A stretch of 64,000 bases of DNA, from the NCBI RefSeq assembly GCF_013416555.1, contig NZ_JACCFG010000002.1, forward strand, positions 434,001 to 498,000, read 5' to 3'. Below, piece after piece: positions 41,396-49,459 of this stretch (positions within the stretch are counted from its first letter, which is position 1; every line of letters begins with the position of its first letter). Under the pieces are notes generated by a model. The model was not told where the DNA came from, ran no database searches, and saw only the letters and a program-made list of their open reading frames with translations. The stretch is from Sphingomonas sp. R-74633. Lineage in GTDB: Bacteria > Pseudomonadota > Alphaproteobacteria > Sphingomonadales > Sphingomonadaceae. The position numbers were made by a program, and so were the translations under genes.

Positions 41396-42988
41396 ATGAC
41401 GCTCGTGCTCGATCGCCGCAAGCTGCTCGCCGGTGCCGGCAGCCTCGCTTTGTTTAGCGGGCTTGCCCCGGTGTCCTGGGCGGCGCCGAAGTTCAGTCGC
41501 TACCCCTTCTCGCTGGGGGTCGCCGCAGGCGATCCCTGGCCCGACGGGTTCGTGATCTGGACGCGGCTGGCACCCGAGCCGCTGGCCGAACATGGCGGCA
41601 TGCCGATGGCCGCGGTGCCGGTGCGCTGGGAAGTCGCCGAGGATGCGCGGTTTGCGCGCATCGTCCAGTCGGGTGCGGCAGTCGCCCGCCCCGAGCTTGG
41701 CCATTCGGTGCATGTCGAGCTCGGCGGGCTCAAGCCGGCTCGACCCTATTGGTATCGTTTCCTGGTCGAGGGCGCCGAGGCGAGCCCGGTCGGCACGGCG
41801 CGGACGGCGCCGGCCGCCGGCGCGACGGTCGATCGCCTGCGCCTCGCGGTCGCCGGCTGCCAGGCCTATCCGCAGGGCTGGTACGAAGCGTGGCGCCATA
41901 TCAGCCAGGAGCCCGATCTCGATGCGGTCTTCCACTATGGCGACTATATCTACGAAAGCGCGATGCACCCGGCGACGAAGAACATGCTGATCCGCGATGC
42001 GGGCGGCAGCATCGTCTCGCGCGATCATTTCGGCGACGAGATCTACAGCGTCGACGATTATCGGCGGCGGTACGCCCAATATAAGAGCGATCCCGATCTC
42101 CAGGCAGCGCACGCCGCCGCCGCCTTCGTCATGTCGTTCGACGACCACGAGGTCGACAATAACTGGGCGAGCAGATTCGATCAGGACGGCACCCCGCCCG
42201 AGGCGTTCCTGCTGCGCCGTTTCGCCGCGATGCAGGCCTGGTACGAGAATGTGCCGGTGCGCCGCGCCCAGATGCCCGGGCCGGGCGGGATCACCATGTA
42301 CCGCCGGCTCGACTTTGGCGGGCTGCTGCGCATGCATGTGCTGGACACGCGCAGCTACCGCGACGACCAGCCCTGCGAGAAGCCGGGCGAGACGGCCTGC
42401 CGCACCACCAGCGGACCCGAGACGACGATCATGGGCAAGGCGCAGGAGGCCTGGCTCGACCAGGGCTTCGCCAGCAAGGCGCGCTGGAACCTGGTCGCGC
42501 AGCAGGTCTTCGTCATGCCGCTCTACGTCACGGCCGCCGACGGCACCCGCCAGCTGCGGCCCGGCCCGGACAATTGGAGCGGCTATCCGGCGGCGCGAGC
42601 CCGGCTCGTCCGCTCGATCGCGCGCCACAAGCTGAGCAATGTCGTGATCGCCACCGGCGACGCGCATATCCATGCGGTCGGCACGGTGCCGATGCGCGAC
42701 GATGCGCCGGACGGCCCGGCCGCTGCGGTCGAGTTCCTCGCCACCTCGATCACCTCGGGTGGTGACGGCACCCCCGGCGAAACGCCGCGCCACAAGACGC
42801 TGCGGGCAGCGAGCCCCAATGTCGCGCTGCTCAACGACCAGCGCGGCTACCAGCTGTTCGACATCACTGCGAAGGAATGGCGGACGGATGTGAAGGTGAT
42901 GGACCAGGTTCAGGCGCCGGGTGGAGCAATCAGCAGCCTGGCCCGCTTCGCAGTCGAACCCAACCGGCCGATGCTGCATCGTCTCTAA
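41396..42988 (+). CDS. phoD: Alkaline phosphatase D (PhoD-like), Tat-exported
   Basis: A 530-residue exported phosphatase/phosphodiesterase. The start at 41396 has GGGAGAG upstream; the longer open frame overlaps the receptor gene. The N-terminus MTLVLDRRKLLAGAGSLALF is a twin-arginine signal. The N-terminal PhoD domain shows YPFSLGVAAGDPWPDGFVIW. Metal-site motifs are VAGCQAYPQGWYEAW, FHYGDYIYE, SFDDHEVDNNW and ATGDAHIHA. Family enzymes use Fe/Ca. It is the complete paralogue of the partial gene at 3-647 and forms an operon with the upstream TonB receptor. Confidence 0.95.
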   Translation: MTLVLDRRKLLAGAGSLALFSGLAPVSWAAPKFSRYPFSLGVAAGDPWPDGFVIWTRLAPEPLAEHGGMPMAAVPVRWEVAEDARFARIVQSGAAVARPELGHSVHVELGGLKPARPYWYRFLVEGAEASPVGTARTAPAAGATVDRLRLAVAGCQAYPQGWYEAWRHISQEPDLDAVFHYGDYIYESAMHPATKNMLIRDAGGSIVSRDHFGDEIYSVDDYRRRYAQYKSDPDLQAAHAAAAFVMSFDDHEVDNNWASRFDQDGTPPEAFLLRRFAAMQAWYENVPVRRAQMPGPGGITMYRRLDFGGLLRMHVLDTRSYRDDQPCEKPGETACRTTSGPETTIMGKAQEAWLDQGFASKARWNLVAQQVFVMPLYVTAADGTRQLRPGPDNWSGYPAARARLVRSIARHKLSNVVIATGDAHIHAVGTVPMRDDAPDGPAAAVEFLATSITSGGDGTPGETPRHKTLRAASPNVALLNDQRGYQLFDITAKEWRTDVKVMDQVQAPGGAISSLARFAVEPNRPMLHRL

Positions 42989-43160
42989 CCACGTCGATCG
43001 CCCGAGGCGCTGAGCGACCAAAGGCGGCAAATCCACGAACCAGCCTGCACCAGGAGGCCGCCTTTCCAAGGCGGTCCCCTGGCAGCGCCGCTCCCCGATA
43101 TACCCAAGCCGCCACCCGGCCGAACGTCCGTTCGTCGGGAAATCCACCGATGTTGGAAAA

Positions 43161-43205
43161 TGGTGCCGCCTACAGGACTCGAACCTGTGACCCCCGCATT
43201 ACGAA
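43161..43205. repeat. attachment-site direct repeat (distal island end)
   Basis: Forty-five bases identical to 63646-63690, i.e. the 3' 45 nt of tRNA-Thr(CGT) from the anticodon loop through CCA. The rest of the tRNA is absent: after ACGAA the sequence turns to unrelated GC-rich DNA. This is the distal att copy of an element integrated in that tRNA. Confidence 0.92.
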
Positions 43206-43517
43206 GGCCGGTGACGGGCCGGCCGGAAAACACGGCTTTCTGCCGTTTTTGGCTGGCGAGAAAGGAAAGTTTCACCCCGACCCATGTCAGACCCAAACCC
43301 GACTAAGATCAGGCCTGCTCGCCTTCTAAGCGGGAGATGCTTTGGCAAGAAGCAGTTCACGAAAGCGACCTGCGCCATACCTCAACCCCCGGGCTTTACC
43401 GCTGCCTTGAGAATATCCCGGCTGCAGCTGAATGATCGGCATTAGGGCTTCGCCCAACAGCCACTTCTGCGGCGATCTGGGCGGAAGCGACGCCGCGAAC
43501 ATTGCCACGCTCGCCGC
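43206..43517. other. Gene-free left end of the island
   Basis: A 312-base stretch between the att repeat and ptuB. Only a 60-codon minus-strand frame (43326-43508) without a convincing ribosome site is present, and I could not tie it to any family. A short GC-rich imperfect palindrome lies just inside the repeat (about 43206-43225). Confidence 0.4.
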
Positions 43518-44165
43518 CTAAACTTTCTTCGGCAGTTTCTTGATCTGGAGCTCAAGCTCAGCGAGCACGTCTGCGGCATCCTCTTGGGTGCGCGTAATCA
43601 TCAGCTCGCCCATGCGATCTCGAAATCGGCGGTCGTAGACACTCCCCTTCAGAGCGGCAGACTGTCTAGCATATCGGGTGAGGTCGCACATTTCGATGGT
43701 GATTGATCCCTTCCTGGAGTCCGAAGGGGCTGCGTAAACGACCGGACCGATCCAGTGAATATGGTCATCATATTCGTCGAAGTGTGGATGGACGATAATG
43801 TAGTCTGTCGATTTGCTGGGGAAGGTCTTTCGGTCCTTGTTTTTCAGGACACCCTTCACAGACTTCGCTATGTTGCAGTCTTTGCAGGACACCGCGAGAT
43901 TACGGGGCTCGAACATGAAGGCAGGCTTGGTTTCCCGCGAGATCACGTGCTCTCCATCCCACACCGCGTTGTTATTAGTCGCAATGTGGTGGCCGCAGTA
44001 GCAACACCGCTGGTGCTGCTCTTCGATGTAATGATCCTTAATTGCCTTTCTCACCGGCCCCGCTGCATCGGTTGACCAGTAGGCTGCCACCTTCTGATCC
44101 GCCGGTATGCTGTTGTAGGCCGCGACGATATCGGCGACTGCGCCGTCGTACTTAACTGGCTGCAT
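43518..44165 (-). CDS. ptuB: Septu defence HNH endonuclease PtuB
   Basis: A 215-residue HNH nuclease (TIGR02646-like). The zinc/HNH signature is RCCYCGHHI, then WDGEHVISRE and NLAVSCKDCNIAKS, with two Cys pairs and the catalytic His of EHV. I chose the ATG at 44165 (MQPVKYDGAVADIV), which overlaps the end of ptuA by 14 bases; the longer frame from 44207 would overlap by 56. PtuB is the DNA-cutting effector of Septu, held by the PtuA ATPase. The ptuA-ptuB order is that of type I Septu. All nuclease motifs look intact. Confidence 0.88.
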   Translation of the reverse strand: MQPVKYDGAVADIVAAYNSIPADQKVAAYWSTDAAGPVRKAIKDHYIEEQHQRCCYCGHHIATNNNAVWDGEHVISRETKPAFMFEPRNLAVSCKDCNIAKSVKGVLKNKDRKTFPSKSTDYIIVHPHFDEYDDHIHWIGPVVYAAPSDSRKGSITIEMCDLTRYARQSAALKGSVYDRRFRDRMGELMITRTQEDAADVLAELELQIKKLPKKV

Positions 44166-45660
44166 TCTTATTTCCGATGGCGTGAGCCGCCGCCTTGCTG
44201 AGGCCATCGACTACCATGCGTACGCCATCCTCGGGATCAAGTTTGGAGGTGATCTTCTCCAGGTGGGCCACTTGATCGCGGAATGCCGGGCTATCCGCCT
44301 CACCATCAGCAGCAACCCGCATTGCATCCAGCATCAGGTCGCGAAGATGGAGATTATTGTTGGAGGTGAGCTGAAAGGCTTCGGCTAACTGGAAGTCTGA
44401 CGATTGCCCAGCAAGCTCGGCCGCAGAGGGCGCATCAGGATTGTCCAACGCGACCAGGGTGGCGTGAGAAGGCAGCTCCGAAATCACGAGCGGAGAGTGC
44501 GTGGCGATGATGAAGTGGCATCCACGGTAGCCGCGAAACGTATCGAGCAATAGGTCGATATATTTGATTTGCCAGTCGGGATGCAGGCTTAGTTCGGGCT
44601 CATCGATTAGGACAAGGCTACCGTCTTGGATCTCGGAAGCGAGCGAAAGCAGCGCCGTCGCGATACTGATTTGGCCCGAGCTCGCACGCTTTAGGTCGGT
44701 TATGAGGCCGCTGTCCTGCTCCACCTCTACAGCCGTCAGCTGCAAGAACCCGGCACGGCGAATTGGCTGCAACAATGCGAAGTCAGGATCGACGTAACCG
44801 TCCGCTTCGAAGTTTGCAGTCAACCGGACAAAACCTCTATCCTTAATCCTGTCAGCATAGAGGATCGCATCGATCAGCTCCTCTTCAGTTGCTTGACCAG
44901 ACTTAACAACCTCTTGAGATCTTCGAAGACGGCTACTGTCGCGCATTACCTCGCCGTTGAGAATGGGGCCGCCGTCATGACATGCCCGAAGCACCTCACG
45001 TGACACTCTCAGTCGGTACACCACTGTCAACTTTGGCTTGAGCTTCAGAAAGTCGAAAACACGACTGATGCGGGCGCGACTCACCGCCGGATTGCTCTTG
45101 GTTTCAAAGAGGCTGTTGAGCGAACGGAAAAGTAGATTCTCGATCGATGCCTTTCCGGTTCTGTCGCGGAGGCCAAGATAGCGATATCTGGACTCATCCA
45201 TCGGCTGCACGGAAAACGTGGCAAGGCGCGGCACCGGAAACTTGTCAAATGGCGTGATCGTGAGTGCTACGATGCGCTCGGGCAGGGGCACCTCATCGAG
45301 CGTGACTTGAACGCCATCGACGAGCGCCGTCGCCCTTCCCTCGTCCACCCGCTCAAGGACAATAGTACTGGAGCCTACATTATAGGATAGCCGCTGGAGC
45401 GGCAGCTGCCGGGTGCCGCTCACGCGTCCCTTCGCAGCATTCTCGATTGCGAGCATGCAGTCGATAATTGAAGCGAGAAGGTGAGTCTTACCGGTGCCGT
45501 TCTGACCGATGATCGCTGTCAAGCGGCCGACTTCATCTGGCGCGCGCTGAGGCTCGTGCGCGAGTTTGATCTGCGGATGCATCAATACGCGATCGCGGCG
45601 CCACATCATGGTTACATCGACCGGCGCAGCTTCGGCATTGAGCAGTTGGAAGTCGAGCAT
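44152..45660 (-). CDS. ptuA: Septu defence ATPase PtuA
   Basis: A 502-residue AAA15/SMC-like ATPase. Walker A is GQNGTGKT (52-59) after LTAIIG; the ABC-type signature region is KRASSGQISIATALLSLASE and Walker B is GSLVLIDEPELSLHPDWQ, followed by the His-switch segment HFIIATHSPLVISE. Between them lies an insert of about 250 residues. PtuA forms rings that bind PtuB and release it when phage sensing depletes ATP. The ATG at 45660 is preferred; a GTG at 45708 would add 16 residues, and neither has a clear ribosome site. ptuB follows with a 14-base overlap. Confidence 0.88.
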   Translation of the reverse strand: MLDFQLLNAEAAPVDVTMMWRRDRVLMHPQIKLAHEPQRAPDEVGRLTAIIGQNGTGKTHLLASIIDCMLAIENAAKGRVSGTRQLPLQRLSYNVGSSTIVLERVDEGRATALVDGVQVTLDEVPLPERIVALTITPFDKFPVPRLATFSVQPMDESRYRYLGLRDRTGKASIENLLFRSLNSLFETKSNPAVSRARISRVFDFLKLKPKLTVVYRLRVSREVLRACHDGGPILNGEVMRDSSRLRRSQEVVKSGQATEEELIDAILYADRIKDRGFVRLTANFEADGYVDPDFALLQPIRRAGFLQLTAVEVEQDSGLITDLKRASSGQISIATALLSLASEIQDGSLVLIDEPELSLHPDWQIKYIDLLLDTFRGYRGCHFIIATHSPLVISELPSHATLVALDNPDAPSAAELAGQSSDFQLAEAFQLTSNNNLHLRDLMLDAMRVAADGEADSPAFRDQVAHLEKITSKLDPEDGVRMVVDGLSKAAAHAIGNKNAAS

Positions 45661-45929
45661 AGGCGACGCTACCGAACCGGCACCTTCGTGTGAAGGCAAG
45701 GAACCCACCGAATTGCGTCAATTTGGTTGCGACATAACTGGCCCGCATGATCGTCACGGAGCGCAATCTAGGCCCAGAAACCGATTGCAACCGCCTCAGG
45801 ATAGTGGAGCGACAGTACTGAAGGTCCAAAAAATGAGCCGTGAGTAAGGCACGCGATCACATATCGCGCCCGCCCCTTTTGAACGAAATGCACCGAGCTC
45901 TCGCTCGGGTTTCACAACAAAATAGGAAA

Positions 45930-46016
45930 TGGTGCCCAGAAGAGGACTCGAACCTCCACGCCCTTGCGAGCGCCAGCACCTGAAGCTGGTGCGTCTACCA
46001 ATTCCGCCATCTGGGC
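45930..46016 (-). tRNA. tRNA-Leu(CAG), intact, on the island
   Basis: The minus strand has GCCCAGA paired with TCTGGGC, the anticodon stem-loop CCAGC-TTCAGGT-GCTGG (CAG), a long class II variable arm, the T-arm GGTTCGAGTCC, and an encoded CCA. It matches the damaged copy at 8731-8813 base for base through the body. The similarity continues about 50 bases past its 5' end (GGGGTAGGCG, GCCTCTACGGG, GCTGTCAACCGCC), so promoter-proximal flank was duplicated too. It lies just beyond the ptuA start. Confidence 0.95.
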
Positions 46017-46187
46017 ACGGGGTAGGCGAGCGCCTCTACGGGGGACAAAATGTGCTGTCAACCGCCGCGAGCACAATTTGTGGATCAATTCGTCGCGCTC
46101 GGCAAAATGACGAGCTAGTCCCTTGATCCATCAGCGATCGCAGCAAGAATAGCCCATCGTGGCGCCACTGCCAGCAGGAGATCGGAT

Positions 46188-46928
46188 GTGCTCGAGGATG
46201 ACCGTGTTCAGGCGGTGAAGCAGCTCCTGTTCGAGCACGTGAAAAGCCCTTCCCTTCGCCACATCAAAGACCCGTATGTTCTCATCAAGCTGGCGCAGCA
46301 GATTGTGAACAAGCTCGATCGCGGGAACTCAATGTGGACCAAGTGGAGTGGCCTGCGGGACCAGCTCGCACAATCGGCAGTGCCGTGCTGGATCCCGGTT
46401 TCCGATCTGCGAGACCACCTCAACCGTATGGAGGGGCCGAGGCTGACCCTCAGCGACGTCGAGCAGCGACTAAGAGCGTTCGAGGAAGAGCGCTACAGCG
46501 AGTTCCCGCGCGATGAGTTCCAGACCGGTTGCCTCGCGATCTACGAGGCGGAGAAGGCCGAGGGGACAGAGCTGCCGGCGATCGTTGGCGTGTTGCGCGC
46601 GCACATCGAAAGCGAAGAAGCTCGCCTGGAGCAGGAGCATCGTGACCGATACGCGAAGCTGAAGGAGGAGCAACGTCTGGCCGCTGAGCAACGCTTGCTG
46701 TCTGGCGCCGATTGCAAATGGACGCCTTGGGCGGGCACCAAAGATCTTTACTGCCGAGTAGGTGGCCGACTATTTCGCTTGGCACCTCGGGATGACAAGT
46801 TCCTGGACCTCTTCCGTGTTGAGGAGATCGATTCCAGCGAAGGGCACCTACTCGGCCGGTACATGAAGCGCGGCGACGCTACGAAGGCGGTGGAGCGAAT
46901 TGCATATCAACCGGAAACCCACCGGTAG
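46188..46928 (+). CDS. Unknown protein with central coiled coil
   Basis: A 246-residue protein from a GTG start with CAGGAG seven bases upstream. The N-terminal third is helical (VQAVKQLLFEHVKSPSLRHI). A charged coiled coil spans about residues 145-190 (SEEARLEQEHRDRYAKLKEE). A compact C-terminal domain has CKWTPWAGTKDLYCRVGGRL and APRDDKFLDLFRVEEID. No catalytic motif or family is recognised. It is convergent with a PD-(D/E)XK-like nuclease gene and surrounded by defence genes, so a defence role is possible but not shown. Confidence 0.7.
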   Translation: MLEDDRVQAVKQLLFEHVKSPSLRHIKDPYVLIKLAQQIVNKLDRGNSMWTKWSGLRDQLAQSAVPCWIPVSDLRDHLNRMEGPRLTLSDVEQRLRAFEEERYSEFPRDEFQTGCLAIYEAEKAEGTELPAIVGVLRAHIESEEARLEQEHRDRYAKLKEEQRLAAEQRLLSGADCKWTPWAGTKDLYCRVGGRLFRLAPRDDKFLDLFRVEEIDSSEGHLLGRYMKRGDATKAVERIAYQPETHR

Positions 46929-46970
46929 TGCCGGCCGATGCGATAAACGCCTTATGTTAAGTCGAAGCGA

Positions 46971-47732
46971 TCAGCCGATACGGATGTACCCCTTCGCCGC
47001 ATCATTGCGCAGGTCAGCGGGCAGAATACCTAGTGAAAGCGCCCCACCGACTGTCCGCGCGCGGGGATGGGAGTAGAGTTCGTACCGCCCGTGCGCCATC
47101 GACCCCGCCTTCTTAGGGTTAGCATTCATAATCAGCGTCAGAGATGCGTCAGCCGCCAACTTTGCTCCTGGTGTGGCCTTCGGACCTTCCTTTGCCGAGC
47201 CGCGAATAAGCAGCTTGGCGACAATTGAAGAGACCTGATTGCTGTACCCATCCCGTGCCCTCTCTTGCAGCCGGTCGCGCAGCCAATCTGGCCCGAAGAA
47301 CAGCCAACCCTTCGACTGAATATGTTCTGGCAGCCGCTCTTCGTCGCCGCGCTTCACCTTGCCCGCCACCATCGCAAGGCGCACCTTCGTGGTGTCCCTG
47401 CAGCGTCCAGTCTCCACCATCTGCGTGCGCAGACGGTTAAGCACCACGCTGTGCAACTCAGGCTCACGAAACAGTTTGTAACGCTTGCTGGCATGGCCGT
47501 CTTGAAGTTCGGCCCATTTCACTCCGGTTGAGTCGAGGAAGCTCTTGCACTCGATGGCGAGCAGATCATCGGTTGCCGCCTTGTAAGCGACCACATCGAT
47601 CTCCCACCGCGGTGAGGATGCTCGCCCCACCGCGGCTTTTTCCTCCTTGGTCAGTTCGACCTTGAAGGACGTTTGAACCCAATACCCTTCCGCGAAAAAC
47701 AACTCGGCAACCAGCTGTTCAAAGGCATCCAT
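46971..47732 (-). CDS. PD-(D/E)XK-like nuclease of unknown specificity
   Basis: A 253-residue protein. The N-terminus MDAFEQLVAELFFAEGYWVQ resembles Mrr-like restriction nucleases, and the catalytic pattern is E44-x-D46 (PRWEIDVVAY) followed by LLAIECKSF with Glu61 and Lys63, i.e. E-x-D-x(14)-E-x-K. The rest is unassigned, with a later GWLFFGPDWLRDRLQERARD. It could be a stand-alone restriction or repair nuclease. It stands alone on the minus strand, 47 bases from the next gene. Confidence 0.72.
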   Translation of the reverse strand: MDAFEQLVAELFFAEGYWVQTSFKVELTKEEKAAVGRASSPRWEIDVVAYKAATDDLLAIECKSFLDSTGVKWAELQDGHASKRYKLFREPELHSVVLNRLRTQMVETGRCRDTTKVRLAMVAGKVKRGDEERLPEHIQSKGWLFFGPDWLRDRLQERARDGYSNQVSSIVAKLLIRGSAKEGPKATPGAKLAADASLTLIMNANPKKAGSMAHGRYELYSHPRARTVGGALSLGILPADLRNDAAKGYIRIG

Positions 47733-47779
47733 ATTCGTCCCTCCTTCTGGAACAGCTTCGGCGATTACTCAGCGGAAGA

Positions 47780-48067
47780 TCAAACGATAAGCCTGTACCG
47801 CCCATCGTCGCTCCGATGCCACCTCACGCCCGTGAGTCGTTTCAGGATGATACCGGCGTGACGCCTGTTCATTTCCAGTGTCGCGAGAGCGCCTGTTATT
47901 CGCCTACCCTGGTCGAAGCCGTGGAATATCGCCGCGCCGATAAGCAGTTCGGCGAGTTCATCATCGTTCATCGATTTCTCATGCTGCCGCTTCAGGGCAC
48001 GCAGGCTGCGGAAAATTGCATTGAGCTCATCGGCGGTCATGTCGGCCGGGGCGGATTCATTCGTCAT
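47780..48067 (-). CDS. Small element protein, possible DNA-binding
   Basis: A 95-residue protein, start supported by GGAG. An acidic helical N-terminus (ADMTADELNAIFRSLRALKR) is followed by GAALATLEMNRRHAGIILKR-type sequence (MNRRHAGIILKRLTG) and WHRSDDGRYRLIV. Its end resembles that of the protein at 51691-52056 (SATLLKRLLDM, LWHRLPSGRYKL), so both may belong to one small family of this element. The function is unknown. Confidence 0.65.
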   Translation of the reverse strand: MTNESAPADMTADELNAIFRSLRALKRQHEKSMNDDELAELLIGAAIFHGFDQGRRITGALATLEMNRRHAGIILKRLTGVRWHRSDDGRYRLIV

Positions 48068-48145
48068 GGTGTTGCTCCGAAAAAATAGAAGGGGGATGCC
48101 CCCGCCCGCGATCCAGCCTGAGCCAGTCGCGAGCGGGGTTAGGGA

Positions 48146-49297
48146 TTAGGCCTGCATCTTCTTCGCGCCGGCCTCGACGGCGGCCAGCAGGGCGTCCTGG
48201 GAGAGATGCGAATAGCGCATCGTAGACTTGTGATCCGCGTGCCCCAGCACTCTGCCCACAGCGAACAGGTCGATGCCGGCCGTGACCATTGCAGAGGCGG
48301 CAGCGTGACGCAGGTCGTGGAGCCGAAGCCCCGCCAGCTTCGCTTCATCGCGTGCAGTCTGCCAGACCCGCTTGATCGCCACGAACGGCTTTCGGGTCTC
48401 GGGATTCGGCACGACATAGGGGCAGCCGTCGAAATGCGGTGCGGCCTTCAGCACCTCAATCGCCGCGCCCGACAGCGGCACCCGCCTCGCTTTCCCCGTT
48501 TTTGACATGGGAATCAGCCACTGCCGCCTATCGAGATCAACGTTCTTCCACTCTGCGTGCAGCAGCTCGGACAGCCGGGCGCCGGTATAGAGCAGCAACG
48601 GCACGATGATCTTGAGCTGCGGATTGACCGAAGCCTCGCACGCCGCGAGCAGCCGCTTGGCTTCGTCCGCCGTCAGGCTGCGATCCCGAGCGTTGTTGAT
48701 TGGCTTGCGCGGGATGCCCTTGACCGGGTTGCGGGTAACGCCCGGCAGGTTCCAGCGGATCGCCAGTTCGAAGCTGCGGTTGAAGATGACGCGCACCTTC
48801 TCGACCGAGGCCGGTGACAGCGGCCCCTCCCCCTTCTCCGCCAGCCACTTCGCAACCTCGGGCTGGGTGATGTCGGAAAGCAGCACGCGATCCCATCTGG
48901 GCCGGATATGCCGGCGCATATAGCCCTCGATCGTGTCGTAGGACCGAGCCGTCCCCTTCACGAAGTCGAGATGCTTCTGCGCCAACTCGGAATAGGTCGG
49001 GATCGCCTTCTTTTCGGCCTTCTTCGCTGCCGGGTCGCCGCCGAGGGTGACTTCCGATCGAAGCCGCTGGGCCTCCCTTTTGATCTTGTCGAAGCTTGCA
49101 TCGCCATAGCCGGCGATCCGGTGCTGCTTCTGCCGGCCGTGCTGGTCCTGATAGCGCAGGTAGAAGGTCTTCCCGCCACCGGCGCGGCATTCCAAGGTAA
49201 ATCCTTTTATTCCAGTATCATAGTAATCTGTTTTACGCTTGTCCGCCTCGCATTGGGCGGTGAGGCAGAAAGCCGCGTCGAGCTTGTGGACTGGCAT
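48146..49297 (-). CDS. int: Tyrosine-family integrase
   Basis: A 383-residue tyrosine recombinase. The N-terminal arm-binding domain has KGFTLECRAGGGKTFYLRYQ and the core-binding SAM-like domain AIPTYSELAQKHLDFVKG. Catalytic residues are Arg241 (TGARLSELL), Lys266 (SKTGKARRVP), His327 and Arg330 (LHDLRHAAAS), His353 (LGHADHKS) and Tyr362 (MRYSHLS), all present. The start at 49297 has AAGGAA upstream; the longer frame from 49357 does not. It is likely the integrase of the element, though it lies 5 kb from one att site and 14 kb from the other. Confidence 0.93.
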   Translation of the reverse strand: MPVHKLDAAFCLTAQCEADKRKTDYYDTGIKGFTLECRAGGGKTFYLRYQDQHGRQKQHRIAGYGDASFDKIKREAQRLRSEVTLGGDPAAKKAEKKAIPTYSELAQKHLDFVKGTARSYDTIEGYMRRHIRPRWDRVLLSDITQPEVAKWLAEKGEGPLSPASVEKVRVIFNRSFELAIRWNLPGVTRNPVKGIPRKPINNARDRSLTADEAKRLLAACEASVNPQLKIIVPLLLYTGARLSELLHAEWKNVDLDRRQWLIPMSKTGKARRVPLSGAAIEVLKAAPHFDGCPYVVPNPETRKPFVAIKRVWQTARDEAKLAGLRLHDLRHAAASAMVTAGIDLFAVGRVLGHADHKSTMRYSHLSQDALLAAVEAGAKKMQA

Positions 49298-49459
49298 CGT
49301 CGTTTCCTTTGCTGAAATGAAGTTGGCGCGCGCATGCAGAGCGGCGCGCAGGGGCACGTCGCGGGGTCGCGATGGGGGTAGGGATCGGGATGGGCCGCGA
49401 AGGGCACTCTCGGGCCGCCTCGGGGCAACGGTGGGCGGCGAGGAGGCCCGGAGCCGGGG

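Noticed and set aside
43161-43237. A second tRNA-Thr gene
   Set aside because: Only the 3' 45 nt are present; the anticodon stem partner, D-arm and 5' acceptor strand are missing, so it is an att repeat, not a gene.
43326-43508. A 60-codon gene at the left end of the island
   Set aside because: No ribosome site, no recognisable domain, and no neighbouring operon; kept only as a remark on the gene-free stretch.
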